A DNA stretch of 64,000 nucleotides from Gemmobacter sp. (GTDB lineage: Bacteria > Pseudomonadota > Alphaproteobacteria > Rhodobacterales > Rhodobacteraceae): assembly GCF_034676705.1 (NCBI RefSeq), contig NZ_JAUCBS010000013.1:2212501-2276500 (forward strand). The letters are read 5' to 3'. The stretch's first letter is position 1, and each line of letters opens with the position of its first letter. A program made the translations under genes and the position numbers. The notes beneath the pieces are model-generated. The model ran no database searches, was not told the origin of the DNA, and saw only the letters and a program-made list of their open reading frames with translations. This document shows, in pieces, positions 26,150-34,337 of this stretch.

Positions 26150-27031
26150 TCATAACGAGAGTCCTTGGGTTTGATAGTGGTCGGTTTCAGGTTGGGCAAG
26201 CGCGCCGGGGGCGGAGCCCTCAGAGTGCTCAAGCGTCCGGCGCGCTTCTGCTGGTGTTCTGTTACCCAGCGATGAATGCGGCCTGACGTTGTTGTAGTCA
26301 TAGCGCCAGATCGCCAACTTTCGGCGGGCATCGGCGAGGCTGTCGAAGATTTCCTCATTGAGGCATTCGTCGCGCAGGCTTCCATTGAAGGACTCGATAA
26401 AGCCGTTCTGCTGCGGCCTGCCCGGGTCGATGTAGTGCCATTCGACGCCGTTCTCGTTGGCCCACTTCAGGATGGCCTTGCTGGTGAACTCGGTCCCGTT
26501 GTCGCTGACGATGCAAGCGGGCTTGCCGTAAATCCTGACCAGCGCATCCAGTTCCCGCGCCACCCGAGCCCCCGAGATGCTGGTGTCGGCGATCAGCGCG
26601 AGGTTCTCGCGGCAGCAATCGTCGTTCACGGCCAGGATGCGGAACTTGCGGCAGGTCCCGAACGTGTCGGACAGGAAGTCCAGCGACCAGCGCTGGTTCG
26701 GCCGCAGCGGCACCGGCATTGGCGTGCGGCTGCCCCGCGCCCGTTTGCGCCCCCGTCGTCGGTGCACCGACAAGCCCTCTTCCCGGTAAATCCGGTAGAG
26801 CTTCTTTTCGTTCATGATCATGCCCTTGCGCTCCAGCATGATGCCGACGCGCCGATACCCGAAGCAACGACGCTTCTCGGCGATCTTGTGCATCTCCTCA
26901 CGGATTTCCGGGTTATCGGGCGGCCTGTCACGCCGCACCGTCTTCGGATCGACACCGATCAGGACGCAGGCCCGGCGTTGAGAGATCGGATGACCCTTCA
27001 GCGCCCGCAGCACTGCCTCCCGCCGTTGCAT
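26150..27031 (-). CDS. IS3-family transposase OrfB (DDE)
   Basis: The catalytic half of the transposase, 293 aa from an internal ATG. In reality it is made as an OrfAB fusion by -1 slippage at GGGAAAA (minus strand; plus positions 27046-27052). The DDE triad is seen in WSLDFLSDTF, VSDNGTEFTS and NGFIESFNGSLRDECLNEE. An HTH_21 segment (FGYRRVGIMLERKGMIMNEK) precedes the rve domain. The terminal RPHSSLGNRTPAEARR is typical of the IS407/IS511 branch. It looks intact. Confidence 0.92.
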   Translation of the reverse strand: MQRREAVLRALKGHPISQRRACVLIGVDPKTVRRDRPPDNPEIREEMHKIAEKRRCFGYRRVGIMLERKGMIMNEKKLYRIYREEGLSVHRRRGRKRARGSRTPMPVPLRPNQRWSLDFLSDTFGTCRKFRILAVNDDCCRENLALIADTSISGARVARELDALVRIYGKPACIVSDNGTEFTSKAILKWANENGVEWHYIDPGRPQQNGFIESFNGSLRDECLNEEIFDSLADARRKLAIWRYDYNNVRPHSSLGNRTPAEARRTLEHSEGSAPGALAQPETDHYQTQGLSL

Positions 27032-27039
27032 CGGCGTCG

Positions 27040-27303
27040 TCAGGGTTTTCCCAAAAGGTCTTTCAAGACCACATTGTCCAACATCGCATCCGCTAGCAGG
27101 CGCTTGAGCTTCGCATTCTCATCCTCGAGCTGCTTCAGCCGCTTGGCGTCGGACAGCTCCATCCCGCCATACTTGGCCTTCAGCTTGTAGAAGGTCGCGG
27201 GGCTCAGCCCGTGCTTCCGACACAACTCGGAGGTCGGCAAACCTGCCTCCTGCTCTTTGATCATCCCGATGATTTGCGCCTCGGTGAAACGGCTTTTCCT
27301 CAT
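27040..27303 (-). CDS. IS3-family transposase OrfA
   Basis: 87 aa DNA-binding half. HTH_8 start (RKSRFTEAQIIGMIKEQEAG), a helix-turn-helix (TSELCRKHGLSPATFYKLKA) and a leucine-zipper-like tail (LKQLEDENAKLKRLLADAML) used for oligomerisation. The frame ends with LLGKP at the slippery GGGAAAA site. It lies 68 bp inside the right inverted repeat. Confidence 0.92.
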   Translation of the reverse strand: MRKSRFTEAQIIGMIKEQEAGLPTSELCRKHGLSPATFYKLKAKYGGMELSDAKRLKQLEDENAKLKRLLADAMLDNVVLKDLLGKP

Positions 27304-27371
27304 GTCGTCTGCTCCTTTTCAGGTTGCGCAGACCCTACATCACAGCGAGGGAACTTCCGGGGGGCAGGTCA

Positions 27372-27651
27372 CTCTTCATGACCTAAGGATAGCATGACCC
27401 ACTTCCACCCTATAACGATAAGAGCGGTTTTTGAAATACTTTATGCAGTTAAATCAGTAACTTATGTGTGATTAAGTCAAAGGAATTGGGTCCGAGAGCC
27501 AGATAGCACGGCGGTGATGCATCTTGCCGCCCGCGCGTGAGAACTTATGGGGAACAAAAATCCGGAAAAGTAAGATGCCTCCTCCGAACCTGCGTGGACT
27601 TTCAGGGCATCTTGTGGTCATGTCACACAAAACACGCAGGCGGAGACGGGC
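27372..27651. other. AT-rich intergenic region at the island's left edge
   Basis: 280 bp without a supportable ORF. The part at 27405-27485 is strikingly AT-rich for this genome (GGTTTTTGAAATACTTTATG, TTAAATCAGTAACTTATGTG), a sign of foreign DNA and a plausible place for the promoter of the restriction-modification genes. A putative -35 TTGAAA (27434) followed at about 17 bp by TAAATC is only suggestive. No att-like repeat of the tRNA-Asn end was found here. Confidence 0.45.
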
Positions 27652-28359
27652 ATGGCGGACGCAAAAAACGCATCGGAAGAGCTTCGTGCCTTCTTAAAAG
27701 GGCAGAAATTCGGATGCGTGATGGCCGACCCGCCGTGGCGGTTCCAGAATCGGACCGGAAAAGTGGCACCCGAGCACAAGCGGCTCGCCCGGTATCCGAC
27801 GATGGAGCTGGACGAGATCTGCGCGCTGCCGGTGGCAAAGCACCTGGAAGCGAAGGCCCATTGTTACCTCTGGGTCCCGAACGCCCTGCTGCCCGATGGC
27901 CTGCAAGTGCTGAAGTCCTGGGGCTTCGAATACAAGTCGCATATCGTTTGGGAGAAGATCCGCAAGGACGGCGGCCCGGACGGCCGTGGCGTCGGCTTCT
28001 ACTTCCGGAACGTGACCGAGATCCTCTTGTTCGGTGTGCGTGGCAAGGATGTCCGGACATTGGCCCCTGGCCGGTCCCAAGTGAACTTCATCGAAGCTGA
28101 AGAACCTGGGGCGGATGATCATGTCGGTCCTGATGGCGACCTGCTGAAGACCCGGAAGCGCGAGCACTCCCGCAAGCCGGACGAGCAGTATGGTATCATC
28201 GAGAGCTGTTCTTGGGGCCCGTATCTGGAGCTGTTCGGCCGCGGGAAGCGCAAGGGGTGGACCGTCTGGGGCAACCAAGCCGATGACGACTACAAGCCGA
28301 CCTGGAAGACCTATTCGCACAACTCGGCGACGGACAGCCTCGCCACGCCTGCGGAATAG
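27652..28359 (+). CDS. MT-A70 family adenine-N6 DNA methyltransferase
   Basis: 235 aa. The catalytic motif DPPW is at residues 26-29 (FGCVMADPPWRF). The MT-A70 core continues through LPVAKHLEAKAHCYLWVPNA and GFYFRNVTEILLFGVRGK to a C-terminal YLELFGRGKRKGWTVWGNQ. The group includes bacterial restriction-modification methyltransferases that make N6-methyladenine. ATG 27652 follows GGAGACGGGC. With the BglII-family endonuclease 3 kb away it is most likely the modification partner. The next gene starts 3 bp after it and is probably cotranscribed. Confidence 0.87.
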   Translation: MADAKNASEELRAFLKGQKFGCVMADPPWRFQNRTGKVAPEHKRLARYPTMELDEICALPVAKHLEAKAHCYLWVPNALLPDGLQVLKSWGFEYKSHIVWEKIRKDGGPDGRGVGFYFRNVTEILLFGVRGKDVRTLAPGRSQVNFIEAEEPGADDHVGPDGDLLKTRKREHSRKPDEQYGIIESCSWGPYLELFGRGKRKGWTVWGNQADDDYKPTWKTYSHNSATDSLATPAE

Positions 28360-28362
28360 AAC

Positions 28363-28893
28363 GTGACGGAGGAAATCTGGGCCCCAGGGAGTTTCACCAA
28401 AAACTTTGCTTGGGGCAAAGATGATCGCGGTCTCGTTGAGCTTCATACCGCCATTCGGCGCGGATTTGGTGAAAGCATTGAAGATGTCCCTCGCGAGCGA
28501 TTTCGCGAGCGGGTGCCTGAGCTCGGTGATCGCGTTCTTGTCGCGCTGAACTTCTTTCTATTCAACCGAAGCATCGACGGTGAGGACATGATCCTCGCCG
28601 ATGAACTCGTGTTTCAAGCCTTGTCGTGGGATCATAGTAAGGCCTTCGATATGGTCGCCATTTTTGCCTTCCTGTTCAGCAGGGCTGGCAAATGGAAAGG
28701 CGCCCGTGCAGAGCAGCGCAGGCCTGCTCTGTGGGCGAGCGCATATATACTTGAGCGCCTCTCAAAGGAACACGCTTGGAATGCCGACAATATAACCAAG
28801 GCGGATATCGAGAGTTTTGTTCGGAACGATCCTCGCTATCGAGCACAGACGACGGCTCTGTTGCACAAATCCTGTGAGGGATTCATCTCGTGA
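28363..28893 (+). pseudogene. hypothetical protein truncated by IS5 insertion
   Basis: About 164 native residues (MTEEIWAPGSFTKNFAWG... RAQTT) followed by 12 residues read from the IS5 end (from 28854) before a stop. I do not recognise the family. It is mostly helical, with a hydrophobic centre (RVLVALNFFLFNRSI, FDMVAIFAFLFS) and no transmembrane character. The start lies 3 bp after the methyltransferase stop, so it was probably the second gene of the restriction-modification operon and may be an accessory factor. Its original C-terminus is not found on the far side of the IS. Confidence 0.6.
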
Positions 28894-29240
28894 ATCCAGC
28901 ATGGTAGCTGTGAGGCATGAGCAGACCGACACCTCCGACCTACAAGACCAGGAACTGGCCGGCCTACAATGAAGCGCTGAAGCGCCGCGGCTCGCTGACG
29001 ATCTGGTTCGATCCCGCCATGACATGGGAAGCCGCACCGACCGGCAAGCGCGGGCGGCAGCCCGCCTATGGTGATGCCGCCATCCAAACCTGCCTGACGA
29101 TGAAGGTTCTGTTCGGCATGGCGCTTCGACAGACAACCGGGTTTGTTGAGAGCCTCCTGCGCCTGATCGGCCTGGACTGGACCTGCACCGGTTTTGTTCC
29201 GGTCTTTTGAGAGCGATACTCGCCATCAAGGAGACTGGAT

Positions 29241-29516
29241 ATGGCAGGGATACACAGCGACGAGTTCAAGCGGGATGCGGTTCGCATCGCGCTCACCAGT
29301 GGCCTGACGCGGCGTCAGGTCGCGTCTGATTTGGGGATCGGGCTTTCGACGCTCGGCAAGTGGGTTCGGGTGGTTTCGGAGGAAGCCAAGGTGCCCGCAC
29401 AGGACGCCGAGCTTCTGCGCGAGAACGAGCGGCTGCGCAAAGAGAACCGCATACTCCGGGAGGAGAGGGAAGTATTAAAAAAGGCTGCAATATTCTTCGC
29501 GGCTCAAAAGCCGTGA
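29241..29516 (+). CDS. IS3-family transposase OrfA
   Basis: 91 aa. HTH_8-type DNA-binding domain (EFKRDAVRIALTSGLTRRQV, then LGIGLSTLGKWVRV) followed by a leucine zipper (LLRENERLRKENRILREERE). The frame ends in KKAAIFFAAQKP after the slippery heptamer A-AAA-AAG at 29477-29483, where -1 slippage makes the OrfAB fusion. Confidence 0.92.
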   Translation: MAGIHSDEFKRDAVRIALTSGLTRRQVASDLGIGLSTLGKWVRVVSEEAKVPAQDAELLRENERLRKENRILREEREVLKKAAIFFAAQKP

Positions 29517-30370
29517 AGTTTCAGTATATTGCCGAGTATCGCGGCAACCTGACCCGAAGCCGTCTGTGCCGCCTGATGGGCGTCTCAGAGCGCGGGCTGC
29601 ATGCCTGGAAGCACAGGCCCCCGTCGCATCGCCAGCGGCGCGACCTGGTGCTCCTCGCCCATATCCGCGATCAGCACCGGTTGAGCCTGGGCAGCTACGG
29701 CCGACCACGGATGACCGAGGAGCTGAACGAGCTGGGCATCCGTGTCGGCCAGCGCCGTGTCGGGCGACTGATGCGCCAGAACGGCATCCAGGTCATCCGA
29801 AGCCGGAAGTTCAAGCGCACCACCGACAGCGATCATGCCTTCAACATCGCGCCGAATCTCTTGCGGCAAGACTTTACGGCGAGCGGGCCGAACCAGAAGT
29901 GGGCGGGCGACATCACTTATGTCTGGACACGGGAAGGTTGGGTCTATCTGGCCGTGATCATTGACCTTTTCTCGAGGCGCGTGGTGGGTTGGGCGATCAG
30001 CAACCGCATGAAGCAGGATCTGGCGTTGCGAGCGCTGAGCATGGCCATCGCGATCCGAAGGCCACCACCGGGATGCATTCATCACACGGATCGCGGCTCG
30101 CAATACTGTGCCCACGACTATCAGAAGCTGCTGCGCAAGCACGGGTTCAAGGCTTCGATGAGCGGGAAAGGCACCTGCTACGACAATTCCGCCGTCGAAA
30201 GCTTCTTCAAGTCGCTCAAGGCCGAACTCGTCTGGCGCCGCAACTGGCAAACCCGTCGCGAGGTCGAGATCGCCCTCTTCGAATACATCAACGGCTTCTA
30301 CAACCCGCGCCGCAAACACTCAGCCCTCGGCTGGAGATCCCCCGTGGCCTTCGAACAGAGGGCCGCCTAA
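29513..30370 (+). CDS. IS3-family transposase OrfB (DDE)
   Basis: About 285 aa from GTG 29513, expressed mainly as the OrfAB fusion. HTH_21 (LSLGSYGRPRMTEELNELGI) is followed by the rve integrase core with D in WAGDITYVWTREGW, D in HHTDRGSQYCAHDY and E in CYDNSAVESFFKSLKAELV. The ending YNPRRKHSALGWRSPVAFE is standard. It appears functional and overlaps orfA by 4 bp in the -1 frame. Confidence 0.92.
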   Translation: MKFQYIAEYRGNLTRSRLCRLMGVSERGLHAWKHRPPSHRQRRDLVLLAHIRDQHRLSLGSYGRPRMTEELNELGIRVGQRRVGRLMRQNGIQVIRSRKFKRTTDSDHAFNIAPNLLRQDFTASGPNQKWAGDITYVWTREGWVYLAVIIDLFSRRVVGWAISNRMKQDLALRALSMAIAIRRPPPGCIHHTDRGSQYCAHDYQKLLRKHGFKASMSGKGTCYDNSAVESFFKSLKAELVWRRNWQTRREVEIALFEYINGFYNPRRKHSALGWRSPVAFEQRAA

Positions 30371-31154
30371 AATGAGCACCTGACCGGAACAGAACCGGTG
30401 CAGGTCCAGACTGGGCCGTGCCCGACTTCAGCACGCTCAGCCGCCGCCAGAAGGCGTTGAAGGTGAACATTCCCTACCGGGGTTCCAACGGCCCGTTGCA
30501 CCTGCTGGTGGACAGCACCGGGATCAAGGTCGAGGGCGAAGGGGAATGGAACGCCCGCAAGCATGGAGGCACCAAACGCCGGGTTTGGCGCAAGATCCAC
30601 ATCGGGATCGACGAGAAATCCCTAGAAATCCGGGCGGCCGAGTTCACCACCAGCGACGTGGGCGACGCGCCCATGCTGCCCGAACTGCTGGGCCAGATCC
30701 CTCCCGAGCAGGAGATCGCCACTGTCACCGCCGACGGCGCCTTCGACACCCGCAAGTGCCATGACGCCATCGCGGCCCGTGGCGCGGCGGCGATCATACC
30801 GCCCCGCAAGAACGCCAAGCCCTGGAAGCCAGACACCCCCGGTGCTGTCGCGCGCAACGAAATCCTGCGCACATCGAAGCGCGTCGGGCGGACCATCTGG
30901 CGACGATGGAGCGGCTATCACCGCCGAAGCCGCGCCGAAACCAAGATGCACTGCGTCAAGCTGCTGGGTCAGCGCCTGTCCGCCCGAGACTTCGACCGTC
31001 AGGTTGCGGAGTTCCAGGTCAGGGTTGCCGTGCTCAATGGCTTCACCGCGCTCGGCATCCCCGTCACAGAGGTCGCGGGATAAGTCTGCCCAGGGAAAGG
31101 GGAAGGACAGTCAGCAGCCGATTTGTGCAACAGAGTCTGCCCAGGCAGGAAGAT

Positions 31155-31454
31155 ATGGATGAGGCGATCACCAGGCTGGGGTTCGACAGAGTGGGACCGT
31201 CGGACAAAGCCCTCTTCATCGCGGGCAAGGTTTTCGATAAGTATCGCAAGGTCAATAAGGGAACAAAGACAGGTGTTCTTCCTGATTTTGTCATTGGTGC
31301 CGTTGCTGAAGCGATGGGGCTACCCCTGCTGACAACCAATCCGAAGGACTTCGTCGGTTATTTTCCCGCTGTGACGATCATCAGGCCGGATCCGATTGCG
31401 CCGGCGGTGCCCCCTGCACCAGCTGGTAATCTCGCCGATCTACTGGGCGGCTGA
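31155..31454 (+). pseudogene. PIN-domain (VapC-like) C-terminal remnant
   Basis: 99 codons from ATG 31155. KALFIAGKVFDKYRKVNKG, then VLPDFVIGAVAEAMGLPLLT and a final YFPAVTIIRPD match the second half of PIN-domain ribonuclease toxins, including the third acidic residue in LPDF. The first half, with the initial aspartate and the central glutamate, is missing because the IS5 element ends 17 bp upstream. A proline-rich tail (PAVPPAPAGNLADLLGG) is unusual. No antitoxin is visible. Its stop is 1 bp from the convergent endonuclease gene. Confidence 0.6.
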
Positions 31455-31455
31455 T

Positions 31456-32190
31456 TTATTCGACTATAACCGAGGCGGGGAGGCCGATCAGAAGCAGCGG
31501 GCACGGGTTTCCGACCCCGCGGTTGATCCGGTCCTCCAGCTTGCGCCAGTGTGTGGTTGCCTGCCCGAACTTGTCGCTTACGAAGTGCCTGGCGAACGCA
31601 TGCGCGAATGGCACCTGCTGATCCACCAGGCGCTGCACCGACTGCCGCTGACGCGTGGTCCTGTCCTTCATTTCCAGGGTGGCGACCATCTCGGCCTCGT
31701 CGATAAATCCGTGTTTCTGGATGCACCGCTCCACCATGCCGAGAAGGCCATCCTGCAGGCTGGCACCGCGGGTGATCAGGACGCCGACAGAAATCGCAGA
31801 TTGGGCATGCAGGCGCTGGAAGTTCTCGAGGTCCCGGTCATAGAAAGGGTCCTTGTTATTCCATTCGATTTCGCAGGCGACAGTGCCGCCACCCGCGCGC
31901 CGAACATGGTCGATCTCATGGCTGTTGGCGACCGTCTCGACGCCATCGACAATGAGCCTGAAGCTGAAATTATGCTTGGGCCAGCCGGCATCATAAAGGG
32001 CACGACGAAGGCGTTGTGTTGACTGCGCCTCGCCGCCGCCGGATTTGATCAGCTCCTCTGCCGGAATGCTGACCGACAGCAGGGCCGCTTCAAGCTCATC
32101 GGCAATTTCCGGGAAGTCGACAGACAGGATGGCGCCTGCGTGGTTCCTGATCGCGATGTCAAATCCACGCTCTCTCAGCTTCTCGAACAT
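31456..32190 (-). CDS. BglII-family type II restriction endonuclease
   Basis: 244 aa. The catalytic segment CEIEWNNKDPFYDRDLENF (from residue 106) is the strongest match to the BglII endonuclease family, whose core carries E-x-(Q/E) followed by WNxKD. Asp94 (HEID), Glu107 and Glu109 are the likely metal ligands. The N-terminal MFEKLRERGFDIAIRNHAG also fits. The expected activity is cleavage at an AGATCT-like palindrome, but specificity cannot be read from sequence. It is convergent to the methyltransferase operon. The gene appears complete, so the host must be protected by the MT-A70 enzyme. Confidence 0.82.
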   Translation of the reverse strand: MFEKLRERGFDIAIRNHAGAILSVDFPEIADELEAALLSVSIPAEELIKSGGGEAQSTQRLRRALYDAGWPKHNFSFRLIVDGVETVANSHEIDHVRRAGGGTVACEIEWNNKDPFYDRDLENFQRLHAQSAISVGVLITRGASLQDGLLGMVERCIQKHGFIDEAEMVATLEMKDRTTRQRQSVQRLVDQQVPFAHAFARHFVSDKFGQATTHWRKLEDRINRGVGNPCPLLLIGLPASVIVE

Positions 32191-32715
32191 GCTGCCCCCT
32201 CAAAATTCCTTTCGTAAGGCCATATCAATCAAGGGAAAACGGATCCACATCAAAGGCTCGCGACCAGGAAAAAGGCCCCGCGCGGCGCAGGGCCGGCGGG
32301 GCTGAGGTGGCGGTTTTGACGGCGCGTATCCGCTACGAGCGCCCCACGATGCATCCCTGGATGGGAACCGTCGTGGGCGGGAATTTCGGGCCCCGCGCAT
32401 ATCACCCCCTGCGCGGGAAAGGGGCAGCAGCATAACGAACGGAGGAGAGACCGCGGCGCGCTGCTGACCCGCGCCATGACCCCTTATAGCCCGCCCTGGA
32501 AAAGCGCGGCGCGGTCGAAAAGACCCCGCACGGTGCATGCCGTGCGAGGCCCTTGATCTGTCGGATTTCGGCGGCCAGTCGCCGGCTCGATCACCAGCCC
32601 AATGAATGGGAGGCCAGCTCGAGCTGCGGGCGTTGATCTCAATCGCGGCACGCCCCGCTTATCCGCGTCCGCGCCACCCATCGATACGGAGATCGAGGGC
32701 TCCCGCGGCTGGAGG
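32191..32715. other. 525-bp intergenic region, no supportable gene
   Basis: Several short ORFs exist on both strands, but none has a convincing start or protein-like composition. Structure seen: a CGCACGG / CCGTGCG hairpin at about 32528-32547 and a GC-rich imperfect hairpin at 32275-32305. The region probably contains the promoter of the endonuclease gene (minus strand) and the 3' end of the next minus-strand operon. Confidence 0.5.
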
Positions 32716-33573
32716 TCAGATCAGCGATTTGATCGCTTTGAGCTCGTCGATGATGTCCTCGCCGATGTCCTCCAGCTTCCGCTTGCGGGGCGCTTTCTGG
32801 CGGGCGTGGCGCGGCGGGCCGGGGTCGGCCGGGGGCGGATCGAGGATCTCGTCGAGGGCGCGGATGCCGAGCTGGAGGACGCCGGTGCCCAGGATTCCGG
32901 GGTCGGCGGTGACCCGGTCCGCATCATCGATCAGCATCTGAGACAGGAGCCGAAGCCGGGGCGCGGAGACCTCGCCCTTGCGGTGCATATGCATCAGCGT
33001 CTCAGCTGCGATGGCATAGCGCAGATCGCGGGATGCCCGCATGAGCGATGCGCCGATGCCGCGCAGAGCCATCGAGATGCCCGTATGATCTGTCACTCCG
33101 CCATCCAGCAGGCCGGCGCAGGTCCGGATCGCCGCGGCGGCGCCCAGGACGGCGGCCAGGTCATAGCCCGCCGGAACCGGCTTTTCGAGGGTCGGAGCGG
33201 GGCTGTCGATGAGCTTGTTGAGCCATTCCCGGTCATCCTCGAAACTGGTGATCCGGCTGATCTGCAGGGTCATCTGAGTGCTCAGACGGCGGATGTATGC
33301 CCCGTCATAGATTCCGATCATCACCGCGCCGGTCAGATCGGCCAGGGTCAGATCCAAGGAAGCGTCGATGATGCTGGCCGGCAGTCGGCGCATGATGTCG
33401 ACGGCCAACTCGATGCGGACCATCGCCTGAGCGGCCAAGGGGGCGGTGTCGGCATCGATTTCGCGGGCGGCCTCCGCCAGCATCTCGGTCGCGATCGGGG
33501 CGGCGATGCGGAGCTGGGCAATGGGCGTGCGGGGACTGGCCGAGTGGAACTCGGATTCGAAGATGTGGATCAT
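32716..33573 (-). CDS. hypothetical island protein (285 aa)
   Basis: Not recognised. It starts MIHIFESEFHSASPRTPIAQ; the earlier in-frame residues are arginine-rich antisense-like sequence, so ATG 33573 is preferred. The protein is mostly helical: repeated amphipathic segments (AQAMVRIELAVDIMRRLPAS, DLRYAIAAETLMHMHRKGEV) and a basic tail (RHARQKAPRKRKLEDIGEDI). No membrane helix or catalytic motif is evident. It lies 62 bp downstream of the acidic-protein gene on the same strand and is likely in one operon with it. Confidence 0.6.
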   Translation of the reverse strand: MIHIFESEFHSASPRTPIAQLRIAAPIATEMLAEAAREIDADTAPLAAQAMVRIELAVDIMRRLPASIIDASLDLTLADLTGAVMIGIYDGAYIRRLSTQMTLQISRITSFEDDREWLNKLIDSPAPTLEKPVPAGYDLAAVLGAAAAIRTCAGLLDGGVTDHTGISMALRGIGASLMRASRDLRYAIAAETLMHMHRKGEVSAPRLRLLSQMLIDDADRVTADPGILGTGVLQLGIRALDEILDPPPADPGPPRHARQKAPRKRKLEDIGEDIIDELKAIKSLI

Positions 33574-33635
33574 GATGCGTGTCCGGATGTCGTGATGGAG
33601 GGGGGTGCCCCGGCGCCTGGCCGGGGCTGTGGGGG

Positions 33636-34229
33636 TCAGGCGGCCGGAGCGAGCTCGGCTGCCACCTCGTCGGCATCGCCCTCGCGAATGCGCCCCAGAT
33701 ACGCGGCGGCGGCCCGGCCGGACTTCCACTCAAAGCGGGCGTCTTCGTTGAGATAGCTGATCTCGACTTCCCAGCGAACGCGGCCGCCCTTGACGGTCTT
33801 GATCAGGCCGATGTGAGCCTCGTCATCGGCGAAATCGTCAGCCTGATTTTCGTCCCATTTTTCCGCAGCCGCCTCGAGCGCATCGGTCAAATCTTCGATC
33901 TCGTCGTCCAGTTCCTCGCGCTCATCGTCAGTCCAATCATCGCTCCAGGTGGACAGGATGGTCTCGGCGACCTGCTCGGAATTGTCATCGCGGATCTGCG
34001 CCAGGAGCTCGTCGGCGCGCTCACCATCAGCCCAGGCGTGCATCGTGTCGTGATATTCGCCATTCGCGATCACGACATTCCAGCTCGCCTCGCCGGCTTC
34101 GGAAATGGTGCGCAGAACGCTGATATGGATATTCTCATCCCCGTCCGTCAGATCGTCGGGATCGATCAGTGCGGCGGCCAGGAGTTTCAGCTCGTCCGTG
34201 CGGTTGGTGATGATTGCGATCTTGGTCAT
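33636..34229 (-). CDS. strongly acidic hypothetical protein (possible DNA mimic)
   Basis: 197 aa with about 52 Asp+Glu against 17 Lys+Arg by my count, net charge near -35. The acid is concentrated in the middle (WSDDWTDDEREELDDEIEDL, ENQADDFADDEAH), while both ends look like folded alpha/beta sequence (MTKIAIITNRTDELKLLAA; GGRVRWEVEISYLNEDARFEW). The charge pattern recalls DNA-mimic anti-restriction proteins, but no family is recognised and the role is inference. ATG 34229 has GGAG 6 bp upstream. The IS427-type element begins 46 bp upstream and may have replaced its promoter. Confidence 0.65.
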   Translation of the reverse strand: MTKIAIITNRTDELKLLAAALIDPDDLTDGDENIHISVLRTISEAGEASWNVVIANGEYHDTMHAWADGERADELLAQIRDDNSEQVAETILSTWSDDWTDDEREELDDEIEDLTDALEAAAEKWDENQADDFADDEAHIGLIKTVKGGRVRWEVEISYLNEDARFEWKSGRAAAAYLGRIREGDADEVAAELAPAA

Positions 34230-34337
34230 TTTAGTCTCCATTTCCGTCCGGCCTTATCGCCGTTCCATGAGACTAGGTTCAGGACCCATTGATCAACTGC
34301 TTGCGGCATGCTTCAGGCTCCGCAAGGAGACTGAACG

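Larger units (their letters stand above)
26124..27371 (-). mobile_element. IS3-family element (IS407-like), 1248 bp
   Basis: Bounded by imperfect inverted repeats: TGACCTGCCCCCCGG (26124-26138) and its complement CCGGGGGGCAGGTCA (27357-27371), with similarity continuing through CCCTCG on both sides. It contains orfA and orfB in the usual -1 arrangement. The flanks are CGGG on the left and CTCT on the right, so no 3-4 bp target duplication is visible. It marks the left edge of the accessory island. Confidence 0.88.
29178..30408 (+). mobile_element. IS3-family element, 1231 bp, inserted in the IS5 transposase
   Basis: Inverted repeats start TGGACCTGCACCGGTT (29178) and end AACCGGTGCAGGTCCA (30408), and the pairing continues inward to TGTTCCGGTC. 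It is flanked by a 3-bp direct repeat GAC. The full orfA/orfB set is present, so the element is apparently intact and younger than the IS5 copy it sits in. Confidence 0.93.
28917..31083 (+). pseudogene. IS5-family transposase split by IS3
   Basis: The 5' part 28917-29177 (MSRPTPPTYKTRNWPAYNEA... to LLRLIGLD) and the 3' part 30412-31083 (WAVPDFSTLSRRQK... with the first residues rebuilt) would join in frame to a 310-aa DDE transposase. Triad segments in the 3' part are LLVDSTGIKVEG, VTADGAFDTRKC and RRSRAETKMHCVKLLGQRL. The GAC at 29175-29177 is repeated at 30409-30411 as the IS3 target duplication. The gene is inactivated by the insertion. Confidence 0.9.
28854..31137 (+). mobile_element. IS5-family (IS903-like) element carrying a nested IS3
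   Basis: Terminal repeats GGCTCTGTTGCACAAATC (28854-28871) and GATTTGTGCAACAGAGTC (31120-31137), with 17 of 18 positions paired. Removing the inner IS3 and its 3-bp duplication leaves about 1050 bp, the usual IS903-group size. The 9-bp flanks (ACAGACGAC and TGCCCAGGC) do not match, so the simple insertion has since been rearranged: a gene fragment lies on each side. Confidence 0.88.

Noticed and set aside
32602..33756. 384-aa plus-strand frame over the island gene at 32716-33573
   Set aside because: The minus-strand frame has the more protein-like helical composition and sits in an operon order; the plus frame is an antisense shadow.
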